Part shown: piece by piece, positions 47,081 through 56,556 of the stretch | How the letters are laid out: each line of letters opens with the position of its first letter | How positions within the stretch are numbered: the stretch's first letter is position 1 | Source: Comamonadaceae bacterium | GTDB lineage: Bacteria > Pseudomonadota > Gammaproteobacteria > Burkholderiales > Burkholderiaceae_C | Reading direction: 5' to 3' | DNA length: 64,000 bases | Assembly: GCA_027490925.1 (NCBI GenBank) | Contig: JAIXXF010000001.1 | Location: 124,001-188,000, forward strand | Made by a program: the position numbers and the translations under genes | The notes under the pieces: model-generated | What the model saw: the letters and a program-made list of their open reading frames with translations, nothing else | What the model was told of the DNA's origin: nothing | Databases searched by the model: none

Positions 47081-47635
47081 ATGCGAATTTCCATGAAAGC
47101 CCGAATGGCCGTGGCGGCGATGGTGGACCTGGCCGCTTACAGCGACCACACCAACATCACCATCCGGAGCATTGCCGACCGGCACCAGGTGAGCTTCGCT
47201 TACCTTGAGCAGGTGTTCTGTGTGCTGCGCCGCCAGGGCCTCGTGCGGTCAGCGCGCGGGCCAGGCGGGGGCTACACCCTCGGCCGCCCCGCCACCGACA
47301 TCACCGTGGCCGATATCCTGTCGGTGATGGAGCCGCCGCTGCCGTCGGTCCGCACGCGCCATGAAGGCGCGATCGACCGCCCCGACGCGGACGACGACCA
47401 CGGCCCCGAGCGCATGGGCGACGCCCTGTGGCAGTCGTTTGACGCCTTTGTCCAGAGCTATTTGGCCAGCGTGAGTTTGGAGTCGCTGGCCTGCAAGCTG
47501 CGGCCCGAAGCACCCCAGGTGGTGGCCAAGCCGTATTCCCTCAACAAAGGCATCGCCAAGCGCAAACCAATGGAGGTGCTGCGCCCGCGCGCGCCCAGCT
47601 TCGTTTTTGCCCTCGGTGCCGACCCGGTGGCCTGA
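47081..47635 (+). CDS. Rrf2 family transcriptional regulator without Fe-S cysteines
   Basis: This 184-residue protein has the Rrf2/IscR winged helix at the N-terminus (MRISMKARMAVAAMVDLA, SIADRHQVSFAYLEQVF, GLVRSARGPGGGYTLGR). The region that carries three cluster cysteines in IscR (after ILSVMEPP) has none here, so it cannot bind a [2Fe-2S] centre in the IscR way. The C-terminal ~60 residues are an unusual extension. It precedes the HiPIP gene by 95 bp and probably controls it. The message may be leaderless. Confidence 0.85.
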   Translation: MRISMKARMAVAAMVDLAAYSDHTNITIRSIADRHQVSFAYLEQVFCVLRRQGLVRSARGPGGGYTLGRPATDITVADILSVMEPPLPSVRTRHEGAIDRPDADDDHGPERMGDALWQSFDAFVQSYLASVSLESLACKLRPEAPQVVAKPYSLNKGIAKRKPMEVLRPRAPSFVFALGADPVA

Positions 47636-47639
47636 CGCG

Positions 47640-47710
47640 GCCCCACCGCCCCATCCCCCGATTCACCGATCCCCCACTTCCACCTCCACTTCATTCCCAT
47701 TCCATCCCCG
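47640..47710 (+). promoter_or_regulatory. C-rich, G-poor leader before the HiPIP gene (candidate rut site)
   Basis: About 70 bases on the + strand are dominated by C with T and A and very few G (CCCCAC, CATCCCCC, CACTTCCACCTCCACTTC). Such C>G stretches in RNA are loading sites for Rho, so attenuation before HiPIP is possible. Confidence 0.45.
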
Positions 47711-47730
47711 TAACTCAATAGGAGACCCCC

Positions 47731-48075
47731 ATGAACGATCGCACCCCCACCACCCTGTCTAACAGTAGCCCATCCACCCGCCGCGTGTTCATGCTGCACG
47801 CGCTGGCCGGTGCCGGTGCCGCCGTGTGGGCCACCCAAGCCGAGGCCCAAGCCGCTTTGGCCGAGACCGACGCCCAAGCCGTGGCGCTGGGCTACAAGGC
47901 CGACACCACCAAGGTGGACAAGGCCAAATACCCCAAGCATGCCGCCACCCAGCTGTGCAACAACTGCGCGCTGTACGCGGGCAAACCCACCGACGCCGCC
48001 GCGGCTTGCCCCCTGTTCCCCGGCAAGCTGGTGGCCGGTAAAGGCTGGTGCTCGGCCTGGGCCAAGAAGGGCTGA
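47731..48075 (+). CDS. High-potential iron-sulphur protein (HiPIP), Tat-exported
   Basis: This 114-residue precursor has a twin-arginine signal (STRRVFMLHALAG, R17-R18; cleavage near residue 40). The mature domain has four cysteines, C76, C79, C93 and C107, in the HiPIP pattern that holds one [4Fe-4S] cluster. HiPIPs carry electrons in the periplasm between the bc1 complex and terminal oxidases or photosynthetic reaction centres. A good AGGAGA site precedes the ATG. The stop overlaps the next gene start as TGATG. Confidence 0.94.
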   Translation: MNDRTPTTLSNSSPSTRRVFMLHALAGAGAAVWATQAEAQAALAETDAQAVALGYKADTTKVDKAKYPKHAATQLCNNCALYAGKPTDAAAACPLFPGKLVAGKGWCSAWAKKG

Positions 48076-49319
48076 TGCCCAGCTTGGGCAGCGGCCGGGC
48101 ATTGGCCCGGCCCCCAATGACCCACCCGGTGGTCGAGGTGGCGGGCGCTGGACCTGCCCGCGCCAGCAGCGCTTGGATGCCAGCGATGGCGACACCGCCA
48201 CCGTCGGACGCACCCAGTGGCACGGGTGCTGCAAGCACAGGCCGCGCCGTCGCTTCTGCGGGCAACGCCAACCCCGGCTCGACGGGTCATAACACCCCCG
48301 CGGCACGGGTCCAACTCGCTCTGCGTGATGCAACGCCCCGACCCGGTCAGGCCACACCCCGGCCGGGTGAGGCCATCTCGCCCGAGGGCGAAGCAGCCCT
48401 CACCGTGTTGTACGACGGCGCTTGCCCCCTGTGCCAGCGCGAGATCGCGTGGTACCGCGAACTGCCCGCGTCGTGCCCCGTGGCGTGGCTGGACGTCAAC
48501 GACGCACAGGCGCTGTCAGTGGACGACGCCACCCGTTCGCGCTACCTGTCGCGTTTCCATGTGCGGCGGGCCAACGGGGAAACCCTCAGCGGCGCGGCCG
48601 CTTTCGTGGCGCTGTGGCTCACGCTGCCGGGCTGGCGCTGGCTGGGCCGTGTGGGCCGCCTGCCTTGGGTGACCCCGCTGTTGGAGCTCATGTACCGCGG
48701 CTTCCTGCCCCTGCGGCCCCGCCTGCAGCGCGTGGCCCACGCGCTCGCCACACCACACATCCCGGCCGCGCTGGTGGCCGACCTGCGGTCAGACCACGCG
48801 GGCGAAACCGGCGCGGTTTACATCTACCGGGGGGTGCTGGCTCTGGCGCGCGACCCCGGTCTGCGTGCCTTTGCCACCCACCACCTCGCTACCGAGCAAC
48901 GCCACCTTGACCAAGTGGCCGCTGTGCTGCCCGCCTGGCGGCGCAGCTGGTGCCTGCCCGCCTGGCGCGTGGCCGGGTTCCTGACCGGTGCCTTGCCCGC
49001 GCTCTTTGGCCCCCGGGCGGTGTACGCCACCGTTCACGCGGTGGAAACCTTTGTCGATCGCCACTACCAACAGCAGATCGACCGCCTGGACGGGCTGGCG
49101 CACACAGCGTCGCCGCGCCCGGGCGCTGGCACGGGGGAGGGCGCGGACCGCTGGGCCGACCTGCGCGCCCTGCTGGTCGCCTGCCAGCAAGACGAACGCC
49201 AGCACCGCGACGAGGCGCTGGCATTGCAAGCCGGGCCGGTGGGCGTCTTCACGCGCGCATGGTGTGCGCTGGTCGGCACCGGCTCTGCGGCGGCGGTGCA
49301 CCTCGCCCGGCGGCTCTGA
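48075..49319 (+). CDS. Fusion of DCC/DUF393 thiol-redox domain and COQ7-type di-iron hydroxylase
   Basis: This 414-residue protein begins with a ~100-residue low-complexity Pro/Ala/Gly region. A DUF393 (DCC) domain follows, with LYDGACPLCQREIAWYR. The C-terminal half is a COQ7-like ferritin-fold hydroxylase with all di-iron ligands: DHAGETGA, EQRHLDQ, HAVETFVDRHY and DERQHRDEA. COQ7 hydroxylates demethoxyubiquinone in the last steps of ubiquinone synthesis. The start at 48075 is set by overlap with the HiPIP stop; translation could also begin later in the low-complexity part. Confidence 0.85.
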   Translation: MPSLGSGRALARPPMTHPVVEVAGAGPARASSAWMPAMATPPPSDAPSGTGAASTGRAVASAGNANPGSTGHNTPAARVQLALRDATPRPGQATPRPGEAISPEGEAALTVLYDGACPLCQREIAWYRELPASCPVAWLDVNDAQALSVDDATRSRYLSRFHVRRANGETLSGAAAFVALWLTLPGWRWLGRVGRLPWVTPLLELMYRGFLPLRPRLQRVAHALATPHIPAALVADLRSDHAGETGAVYIYRGVLALARDPGLRAFATHHLATEQRHLDQVAAVLPAWRRSWCLPAWRVAGFLTGALPALFGPRAVYATVHAVETFVDRHYQQQIDRLDGLAHTASPRPGAGTGEGADRWADLRALLVACQQDERQHRDEALALQAGPVGVFTRAWCALVGTGSAAAVHLARRL

Positions 49320-49363
49320 ACCGGGGCGTCAGCCTTTATGCTGTGGCCTCCACCACAGCGCCC

Positions 49364-49999
49364 ATGACGACCCCACTGCCCCTGCTGAGTGCCCACGGCT
49401 TGGTGTTTTCGCACGCCGACACGCCGCTGTTCACCGACTTGTCGCTGGACATTGGCCCCGGTGTGACCCTGTTGCAAGGCGATGACGGCGCCGGAAAAAC
49501 CACCTTGCTGCGCCTGCTGGCCGGAGCGCTGACACCACAGCGCGGCACGCTGCACTGCCAAGGGCGGCCACGCGCCGAGCATGGTGCCACCTGGGCACAG
49601 CAGGTGCATTGGGCCGACCCACACAGCCCCGCACACGACGCGACGGTGGTGGCCGCGTATTTCGCCGCCCAATCCGCACAACACCCCCGGCATGACGCGG
49701 CCTTGCTCGCCGAGCTGCTGCCAGCCCTGGGCCTGTCCGACCACCTGCACAAGCCGCTGCACATGCTGTCCACCGGCAGCAAACGCAAGGTGTGGCTGGC
49801 CGCGGCCTTTGCGTCGGGGGCACCGGTTACCTTGCTGGACGACCCCTGCACCGCGCTGGACGCCCGCTCCGTGGGCGTGGTGCGCGCGCTGTTGCAAGAC
49901 GCCGCCGACCACCTGCACCGCGCCTGGGTGGTGGCGGCCCATGCACCGTTGCCCGGCGTGCCCGCCACCGTGTGGCCCCTGCCGCCGCGCCAGACCTGA
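49364..49999 (+). CDS. Orphan ABC transporter ATP-binding protein
   Basis: This 211-residue ATPase has a Walker A GDDGAGKTT, a signature-like LSTGSKRKV and a Walker B ending LLDDP, where the usual catalytic glutamate is replaced by aspartate. The H-loop histidine is in VVAAHAPL. The size and motifs recall CcmA-like haem-exporter ATPases, but no permease gene is in the neighbourhood, so partner and substrate are unknown. It lies between the DCC-COQ7 and BciA-like genes, 1 bp before the latter. Confidence 0.82.
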   Translation: MTTPLPLLSAHGLVFSHADTPLFTDLSLDIGPGVTLLQGDDGAGKTTLLRLLAGALTPQRGTLHCQGRPRAEHGATWAQQVHWADPHSPAHDATVVAAYFAAQSAQHPRHDAALLAELLPALGLSDHLHKPLHMLSTGSKRKVWLAAAFASGAPVTLLDDPCTALDARSVGVVRALLQDAADHLHRAWVVAAHAPLPGVPATVWPLPPRQT

Positions 50000-50000
50000 C

Positions 50001-51062
50001 ATGGACCCCATCGCTGCCGCCGACGCCACCAACGTCATGGCCCCCCAGGCCGACGCGCTCCCGGCGCGCCGACAGCGGGTAATGTTGCTGGGCGCCACCG
50101 GCACCATCGGCCAGGCCACGCTGCAGGCCCTGCTCGCGCGCGGCCACGAGGTGGTGTGCCTGGTGCGGCCACACCCGAACGCCCAGGCCGCCGCCGACCC
50201 CGGACCGGCCGCGCTCGCCGAACGTTTTCAAGGGGCCGAGGTGCGTTTCGGTGCGGTGACCGACCCGGTCTCATTGGCGCGCGACGGTTTTCGCGGTGAG
50301 CGCTTCGACGTGCTGGTTTCGTGCCTCGCGTCGCGCACCGGTACCCCACGCGACGCGTGGGCGGTCGACCACCAAGCCCACCTGCACGCACTGGCCGCCG
50401 CCCAGCAGGCTGGGGTGCGGCACATGGTGCTGCTCTCGGCCATTTGTGTGCAAAAGCCGCTGCTGGCTTTTCAGCACGCCAAGCTCGCGTTTGAGCGTGC
50501 GCTGATCGGCTCGGGGCTGGGCTACAGCATCGTGCGGCCCACCGCGTTCTTCAAATCGCTGTCGGGTCAGGTGGAGCGGGTACGCCGAGGGCGGCCGTTC
50601 CTGGTGTTCGGCCACGGCCGCTTGACGGCCTGTCTGCCCATCAGCGATGCCGACCTCGGCGCGTTCATCGCCCGTTGTGTGGACGACCCGGCCTGCCACC
50701 AGCGGGTGTTGCCCATCGGCGGCCCGGGGCCCGCCATCACCCCACTGGCGCAGGCCGAGCGGCTGTGCGCCCTGCTGGGCCAGCCGCTGCGGGTGCGCCA
50801 TGTGCCCGTGGGCCTGCTGGACGCCATCGTGGCGGTGCTGGCGGTGTTGGGCCGGTGGTTTCCACGGCTGGCCGACAAGGCCGAGCTGGCCCGCATCGGT
50901 CGCTACTACGCGACCGAGTCCATGTTGGTGTGGGACCCGGAAACCGGTCGGTACGACGCCGACGCCACCCCGCGCACCGGCCAGGACACCCTGTGGGACC
51001 ACTACGCGGCGCTGGCCCGAGGGGCCACCCCGCCCGACCGCGGCGACCACGCCGTGTTCTGA
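50001..51062 (+). CDS. BciA-like divinyl (proto)chlorophyllide 8-vinyl-reductase / NAD(P)-binding protein
   Basis: This 353-residue NAD(P)H-binding protein of the atypical SDR type has the nucleotide motif LLGATGTIGQATLQALL near residue 28. It strongly recalls BciA, which reduces the C8 vinyl group in bacteriochlorophyll synthesis. BciA-like segments are VSCLASRTGTPRDAWAVDH, LLSAICVQKPLLAFQHAKLAFE, IVRPTAFFKSLSGQV and LPIGGPGPAITP. No other bch, crt or puf gene is in the window, so either the phototrophy cluster is elsewhere or the protein now reduces another tetrapyrrole-like or unrelated substrate. Confidence 0.82.
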   Translation: MDPIAAADATNVMAPQADALPARRQRVMLLGATGTIGQATLQALLARGHEVVCLVRPHPNAQAAADPGPAALAERFQGAEVRFGAVTDPVSLARDGFRGERFDVLVSCLASRTGTPRDAWAVDHQAHLHALAAAQQAGVRHMVLLSAICVQKPLLAFQHAKLAFERALIGSGLGYSIVRPTAFFKSLSGQVERVRRGRPFLVFGHGRLTACLPISDADLGAFIARCVDDPACHQRVLPIGGPGPAITPLAQAERLCALLGQPLRVRHVPVGLLDAIVAVLAVLGRWFPRLADKAELARIGRYYATESMLVWDPETGRYDADATPRTGQDTLWDHYAALARGATPPDRGDHAVF

Positions 51063-51209
51063 CGCGGCCCCGCCCAGGCCAGGCTGGCCCGGGGGATGGC
51101 CGGACCTCCTCCGAGTGAAAGCCAGGCTCAAGCGAGGGGCCGCCGCGCCGAAGACATGGCCTGGGTACGGCCACTTCCTGGCAGCCCCTTATCCTGACCC
51201 GCCTTCGCC

Positions 51210-53690
51210 ATGAACGACGCCAGCCCGTACCACGACCTTCAGCGCCAACTCGACGCCCAGGGCAGCCTGCCACCGGAGGCGATTCGAAGCCTCTTGAGCG
51301 TGGCGCTGGCGACCGACCGCACCCAGGCGGTGATCGAGTTCAATGTGCAGGGCGAGGTGCTGGACGCCAACGCCAACTTCTTGAAAGCCGTGGGCTACAC
51401 GCTGGCCGAGATTCAGGGCCAGCACCACCGCATGTTTTGCGAGCCGGGCTACGCCGAATCGCCGGAATACCACGCGTTCTGGGCCGCGCTGGCGGCGGGT
51501 GAACCACAGGCGGGCGAGTTCATGCGGGTCCACAAACGCGGCCAGCCGGTGTGGCTGCAGGCAACCTACACGCCCATCGTCGGTGCCGACGGCCAGCCCT
51601 ACAAGGTGGTGAAGTTCGCCAGCGACATCACCGCTGCCAAGCTCAAGTCGCTCGAAGACGATGGCAAGGTCGCCGCGATCTCGCGCGCGCAGGGGGTGAT
51701 CGAGTTCGACATGGCGGGCCACGTGCTGGCCGCGAACGAGAATTTCCTCGCGCTGATGGGATACACGCTGAACGAGGTGCTGGGCCAGCACCACCGCGTG
51801 TTCCTGGACAAAGACGAAGCGGGCAGCGCCGCCCAGCGCCTATTCTGGCAAAAGCTCGGCCGTGGGGAGTTCGACCAGGGGGAGTACCTGCGGGTGAACA
51901 AGCGCGGCGAGCGGGTGTGGCTGCAGGCCACCTACAACCCGATCATTGACCTCGAAGGGCAGCCCGTGAAGGTGGTGCAGTTTTGCTCCGACATCACCGC
52001 CAGCAAGCGGCACAGCATGGAAGTGGCCGGGCGCATGGACGCAGTGTCGGCCAGCTCTTGCTGGATGGAGATGGACCGCGACGGTCTGGTGATCGCCGCC
52101 AACGAGCGCATGCTGCGTGCACTGGGCTTGAATGCGGGCGACCTGGTCGGCAAGCACGAAGCCGTTCTGTGGTTCGACGACGCCACCGAAGCCGCCGCCC
52201 GCAAGGAGCGCTGGGCCCAGTGGCGCGACAACGCCGCCTGCAGCGCCGATCTGCGCTTGCGCGGCGCGGGGCAAACCGAGGTCTGGCTCGCGGCGACCAT
52301 GAGCCCGGTGATGGGCCTGGACGGGCGACTCGACCGGGTGGTGTGGCTGGCGCAGAACGTGACGGAGCAAAAGCTGGGTCGGCTGGAGGCCGATGGCAAG
52401 CTTGGCGCGATCGACCGGGCGCAAGCGCTGATCGAGTTCGACCTCACGGGCCGGGTGCTGTGGGCCAACAAAAACTTCCAGCAGTTGATGGACTACGGCC
52501 TGGACGACATGGTGGGGCGGCACCACCGGATGTTTGTGGGCGCGGATCAGGCGGCCTCCGCCGAGTACCAGGCGTTTTGGGAACGCCTGGGGCGCGGCGA
52601 GTACGAGTCGGGCGAGTACAAGCGCTTTGGCCGCGACGGCAAAGAGGTCTGGATACAGGCCACCTACAACCCCATCCTCGACCCGCGGGGCAACCCGGTC
52701 AAGGTGGTGAAGTTCGCCACCGATGTGACCGAAGCCAAGCTGCGCAGCGCCGAGTTCCAGGCCAAGGTGTCGGCCATCGACAAAGGCCAGGCGGTGATCG
52801 AGTTCGGGCTGGATGGCCACGTGCTGTGGGCCAACCGCAATTTCCTCAGTGCCATGGGCTACACGCTGCGCGAGATACAGGGCCAGCACCACAGCATGTT
52901 CTGCACCGACGACTACACCCAAAGCACCGAGTACCGTGACTTCTGGCTGCGCCTGAACGAGGGGCAGTTCATCACCGGCCGTTTCCACCGCAAAGGCAAG
53001 TTCGACCGCGACGTGTGGCTGCAGTCCACCTACAACCCCATCCTGGATCTGAATGGTCAGGTGACCAAGGTCGTGAAGTACGCGTTCGACGTGACCAAGG
53101 AGGTGCAGCTCGAGCGCAGCATCGCCACCCGGGCCAGCGAGATGAACAAGAACATCGCCAGCCTGGTGCACAACATCGGGCAAATCGCTGAAAGCTCGGG
53201 CGTGGCCTCGGCCATGGCCAGCGACACCGCGAGCGCCGCGCAAACCGGGTACGAGGCCATCCACCAGTCGATCGCTGCGATCGGGCGTATAGAGACCAGC
53301 TCGGCCAAGGTCGCAGAGATCGTGCGCGTGATCAGCGACATCGCCAACCAGACCAACCTGCTGGCGTTCAACGCCGCCATCGAGGCGGCGCGTGCCGGTC
53401 AACACGGCGTGGGCTTCTCGGTGGTCGCGTCCGAGGTGCGCAAGCTGGCCGAGCGCAGTGCGGTGGCCGCCAAGGAAATTGCGAACCTGATCGATGAATC
53501 CACCCGGCATGTGAGCGACGGCGCGCGGGTCAGCAAGGCCGCCGCCAGCAGCTTCGAGGGCATCCTCTCCAGCGCGCAGTCCACCGTGGTCAATGTCGGG
53601 CAGATCGCCAACGCCACCAGCGCCCAGCGCGACACCGCCCAGCAGGTGGCCCAACTGATCGAAGCATTGACGCGGTCGGCCCAGTCATGA
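51210..53690 (+). CDS. Soluble chemoreceptor with five tandem PAS domains
   Basis: This 826-residue methyl-accepting-type protein has no transmembrane segment or signal peptide. Five PAS repeats follow each other (about residues 35-150, 155-272, 275-390, 395-512 and 515-635). Most share F-x-A-x-G/Y-T-L-x-E-I-x-G-Q-H-H and WLQATYNPI, a pattern of Aer/haem-PAS-like sensors; the third repeat is the most diverged. The C-terminal signalling domain contains the CheA/CheW hairpin [21 protein letters not shown]. It probably senses a small ligand or redox state in the cytoplasm. It overlaps the CheW gene by 4 bp (ATGA). Confidence 0.92.
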   Translation: MNDASPYHDLQRQLDAQGSLPPEAIRSLLSVALATDRTQAVIEFNVQGEVLDANANFLKAVGYTLAEIQGQHHRMFCEPGYAESPEYHAFWAALAAGEPQAGEFMRVHKRGQPVWLQATYTPIVGADGQPYKVVKFASDITAAKLKSLEDDGKVAAISRAQGVIEFDMAGHVLAANENFLALMGYTLNEVLGQHHRVFLDKDEAGSAAQRLFWQKLGRGEFDQGEYLRVNKRGERVWLQATYNPIIDLEGQPVKVVQFCSDITASKRHSMEVAGRMDAVSASSCWMEMDRDGLVIAANERMLRALGLNAGDLVGKHEAVLWFDDATEAAARKERWAQWRDNAACSADLRLRGAGQTEVWLAATMSPVMGLDGRLDRVVWLAQNVTEQKLGRLEADGKLGAIDRAQALIEFDLTGRVLWANKNFQQLMDYGLDDMVGRHHRMFVGADQAASAEYQAFWERLGRGEYESGEYKRFGRDGKEVWIQATYNPILDPRGNPVKVVKFATDVTEAKLRSAEFQAKVSAIDKGQAVIEFGLDGHVLWANRNFLSAMGYTLREIQGQHHSMFCTDDYTQSTEYRDFWLRLNEGQFITGRFHRKGKFDRDVWLQSTYNPILDLNGQVTKVVKYAFDVTKEVQLERSIATRASEMNKNIASLVHNIGQIAESSGVASAMASDTASAAQTGYEAIHQSIAAIGRIETSSAKVAEIVRVISDIANQTNLLAFNAAIEAARAGQHGVGFSVVASEVRKLAERSAVAAKEIANLIDESTRHVSDGARVSKAAASSFEGILSSAQSTVVNVGQIANATSAQRDTAQQVAQLIEALTRSAQS

Positions 53691-55273
53691 CCCCCGGCCG
53701 CACCACGCTGCGTTACGGCGTGTTCTGGCTCGGCCCGATGCAGCTGGCCCTGCCGATCGAGGCGCTCAAAGAGGTCGTGCCCATGGGGCCGGTCAGCGCC
53801 CTGCCGAGCGAATGCGCGTGCCTGCTGGGCGGTATATCGTTGCGCGGCCTGATGATGCCGGTGGTGGATTTGCGCGCGCTGCTGCGGCCAGGTGTCGCGC
53901 CCGCCGCCACCGCAGGCGTGGTGGTGCTGGCGCACCTGGGGCGCTGGCTCGGTCTGGCGGCAGATGGCATTGTGGGCGTGTACGACCTGCCCAGCGACGA
54001 GGTGCATGCCGTCCGGCCCACCGACCCGTGGGCCTCGGTCTTGCAAGCCGCTTTCAGCCGCCCCGACGACGGCTCACTGGTCAGCGTGCTGCACCCCGAC
54101 GCCATCGTCGCCCACGCGCACGTGCCGTTGCTCACCCCGCCCGAGGGGGGCACCGGCAGTCCTTCCAGCGCTGGTCAACCCACCGACGCCCAAGCCGACG
54201 CCCACACCGACGCCTTGGCCTTCACCCCCGCCGGGGGCGATGCACACCACCGCAACGCGCGCTGTTATTTGGAAGACCCGCGCCACCTGATGCTGCTGCG
54301 GTGCGGCGGCATGCCGTTGGCCATCGCGTCGCAGGCGGTTCACACCACCGTGATCCAACCGGCGCTGGGCGAGTCGCAGCTCGCGTCCGGCTACTTCCGC
54401 GGCATGATGCGCTTTGACGACACCGACATCCCCGCGGTGGCGCTCAGCAGCCTGTGCGGCTTTGGCCCACCCGCAGAGGACCGCTCGCCCCAGGCGTTTC
54501 TGGTCCGTTACCCGGGCGGGCTGGTGGCGTTCTTGGTGGACGAAATCGTGGACGTGGTCACCGCCGACGGGCAGCGCATCGCGCCCGTGCCGCTGTACGC
54601 CCACCTGTCGCCCGGCTGGTTCAGCGGCACGCTGCCCCCAGAGGCATTGGCGCACAGCGCCGGGCCCGCCGGGGCAGCGCCGATCGCCCCGTTCCACCTG
54701 GTGGTGAACGACGCCGCCTTGCTGGCCGACGACCGGCTCATCGCGCTGGCGGACATGGGCCAGCAACACCGGCACGCGAAAGAGAAGGCCCGTTCGCCTG
54801 CGTCGGCGGGGTCGGCTGACCCCACCGACGCCGCTGGCCAAGTGTTCAAGGTGCCGCTGCAGGTACTGGCCTACCACGCCGGTGCCGACCTGGCCACCCC
54901 CATCACCCAGGTCGCCGAGATCCTGCCTTGGGAGCCAGACCGCGCGGTCGCCACCGCCGATGGCGTGGGTTTGATCATGAGCCGGGGGCGGCCCATCCCG
55001 GTGCACGCCCTCGGTGCGCTGCTGGCCCCGTCGCGCTGGCGCGCCGACGAGCCCACCGCCAACGTGCTGGTGGTCGACGATGGCGGCCACCGCATCGGTT
55101 TCCGCGTGCCCCGGCTGGTCACCATCGGCGAAGGCCGCACCGTGGCGTCCGTCGACCACAGCGCCGCGACCGACATGGTGCAGTTGTCGGTCGGTGCAGA
55201 AGACCGCTTGCTGCGTTTGGTGGACTTGGTCGCGCTGGCGCGCGGTCTGCGCCCAGCGGGCGTGCCAGCCTGA
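53687..55273 (+). CDS. Triple CheW-domain scaffold protein
   Basis: This 528-residue protein contains three CheW-like SH3-type modules: about 8-140 ([20 protein letters not shown]), 190-345 ([20 protein letters not shown]) and 385-520 ([20 protein letters not shown]). They are separated by Ala/Pro/Asp-rich linkers. CheW links receptors to the kinase CheA, and three modules in one chain could bridge several receptor trimers. It is translationally coupled to the five-PAS receptor and no cheA is in the window, so it probably feeds an existing array. Confidence 0.88.
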   Translation: MTPGRTTLRYGVFWLGPMQLALPIEALKEVVPMGPVSALPSECACLLGGISLRGLMMPVVDLRALLRPGVAPAATAGVVVLAHLGRWLGLAADGIVGVYDLPSDEVHAVRPTDPWASVLQAAFSRPDDGSLVSVLHPDAIVAHAHVPLLTPPEGGTGSPSSAGQPTDAQADAHTDALAFTPAGGDAHHRNARCYLEDPRHLMLLRCGGMPLAIASQAVHTTVIQPALGESQLASGYFRGMMRFDDTDIPAVALSSLCGFGPPAEDRSPQAFLVRYPGGLVAFLVDEIVDVVTADGQRIAPVPLYAHLSPGWFSGTLPPEALAHSAGPAGAAPIAPFHLVVNDAALLADDRLIALADMGQQHRHAKEKARSPASAGSADPTDAAGQVFKVPLQVLAYHAGADLATPITQVAEILPWEPDRAVATADGVGLIMSRGRPIPVHALGALLAPSRWRADEPTANVLVVDDGGHRIGFRVPRLVTIGEGRTVASVDHSAATDMVQLSVGAEDRLLRLVDLVALARGLRPAGVPA

Positions 55274-55283
55274 GCCGCGCTGG

Positions 55284-55730
55284 TCAGCTGTTCGCGTGGC
55301 GCGTCAGCCAACGCACCGCCCCGCCCAGCACCGGCACCTTTTGGTATAGCTCTTCGGCGGTGTCCCAGTAGTCGCGGTGGTCTTGTACCCGGCCATCGGC
55401 GGCCAGCCGGAGGTGGCAACTGCCGCGCACCGTCTGGGTCTCGCCCTTCTTGAAGTTATTGAAGCTGAACCGGAAGTTCCAGCCCAAAAAGCACTGCGCC
55501 CCTTCGGTGATGTGGGCGGTGATCTCAAAGCGTGGGTGGTCGAGTGCCACGAACATGTGGGCGAACACCCGCTTGATCTCGTCCAGACCCTGCACCTCGT
55601 TGAACGGGTCTTTGAAGCGGGCGTCTTCGGTGTAGACCGTGGCGAAGTCGGCCACCCGCTCGGGGCTCAGGGTCTCGAAGAAATCGCAAATGCGGGCCAC
55701 GGCGGGCGAACTGGGGCGGGGGATGTTCAT
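55284..55730 (-). CDS. NTF2-like/SnoaL-like protein of the photo-oxidative operon
   Basis: This 148-residue cone-fold protein has early LSPERVADFATVYTEDARFKDPF and GLDEIKRVFAHMF, then a beta-rich C-terminal half. NTF2-like proteins with this sequence are regular members of the cfa/FAD-oxidoreductase/DUF1365 cluster in Shewanella and Pseudomonas. The activity is unknown. It is the last gene of the minus-strand operon, 16 bp after the SDR gene, and converges with the CheW gene. Confidence 0.87.
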   Translation of the reverse strand: MNIPRPSSPAVARICDFFETLSPERVADFATVYTEDARFKDPFNEVQGLDEIKRVFAHMFVALDHPRFEITAHITEGAQCFLGWNFRFSFNNFKKGETQTVRGSCHLRLAADGRVQDHRDYWDTAEELYQKVPVLGGAVRWLTRHANS

Positions 55731-55746
55731 GGCGTTGGGCCCGTGG

Positions 55747-56535
55747 TCATAGGCCGGTGAACTTGCGGGTGAGCGGGAAGTACAGGCGGTAAGGCAGCAG
55801 GCGCATGAACTTCAGCCAGCGGGTGAAGCGCTTGGGGAAATGGATGTCGAAGTCGCCGTCGGCCCAGCCCTGCAAGATGGCGCTGGCGGCTTGCTCGGGC
55901 GTGAGCAGCGCGGGCATCTTGAAGTCGTTCTGCGCGGTGAGCGGGGTTTCCACAAAGCCGGGGTTGATCACGCTCACGCCCACACCGGCGTCCTGCAAAT
56001 CCATGTACAGGGTTTCGGCCAAGTTGATGAGCGCGGCCTTGGTGGGCCCGTAGGCCAGGCTCTTGGGCAGGCCGCTGAAGCCGGCCACGCTGCTCACCAG
56101 GCTGATGTGGCCCAGACCGTCGGCGCGGGTCTTGGCACGGGCCAGCAGGTGGGGCAGTACCGCGTCCAGAAGGTACAGCGCGCCGAGGTAGTTGACCTGC
56201 TGGTGCTTGACCATTTCTGCCAGGTTGTAGGCGGTGGCGCGCTGCTCGGCGTAGTGGCCCGCACAGTACATGACCCGGTCCAGCCCGTGCTGGGCGATCA
56301 GGCTGGACGCGGCGGCGGCCACCGCGGCGGGGTTCGACGCGTCCAGCCGCAGGGCGATGGCCCCTGGGTGCTGCGCGACGAAGGCGTCCAGTGCCGCCTG
56401 GTTGCGGGCCGAAACCACCACCTTGGCGCCGCGCGCGTGCAATGCCGACGCGGTGGCCCGGCCAATGCCGGTGGACGCGCCCACCAGCCAGACGGTGAGG
56501 CCGCGCCAGTCGGTCACGCCAGTGTTGAATCCCAT
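55747..56535 (-). CDS. SDR family NAD(P)-dependent oxidoreductase
   Basis: This 262-residue short-chain dehydrogenase has the cofactor motif GASTGIGRA near residue 20, the catalytic Ser in SLVSSVAGFSG and Tyr/Lys in YGPTK. Its substrate is unknown. Relatives occupy the same place in light- or singlet-oxygen-induced lipid clusters of other proteobacteria. The gap to the upstream DUF3833 gene (182 bp) holds repeat copy 6, so a separate promoter is possible. Confidence 0.92.
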   Translation of the reverse strand: MGFNTGVTDWRGLTVWLVGASTGIGRATASALHARGAKVVVSARNQAALDAFVAQHPGAIALRLDASNPAAVAAAASSLIAQHGLDRVMYCAGHYAEQRATAYNLAEMVKHQQVNYLGALYLLDAVLPHLLARAKTRADGLGHISLVSSVAGFSGLPKSLAYGPTKAALINLAETLYMDLQDAGVGVSVINPGFVETPLTAQNDFKMPALLTPEQAASAILQGWADGDFDIHFPKRFTRWLKFMRLLPYRLYFPLTRKFTGL

Positions 56536-56556
56536 GGGGTCTCCCGTTTGCTCATG

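Noticed and set aside
51840-53654. 604-codon antisense frame opposite the PAS receptor
   Set aside because: It is His/Val/Gly-rich shadow translation of a conserved protein, without any recognisable domain.
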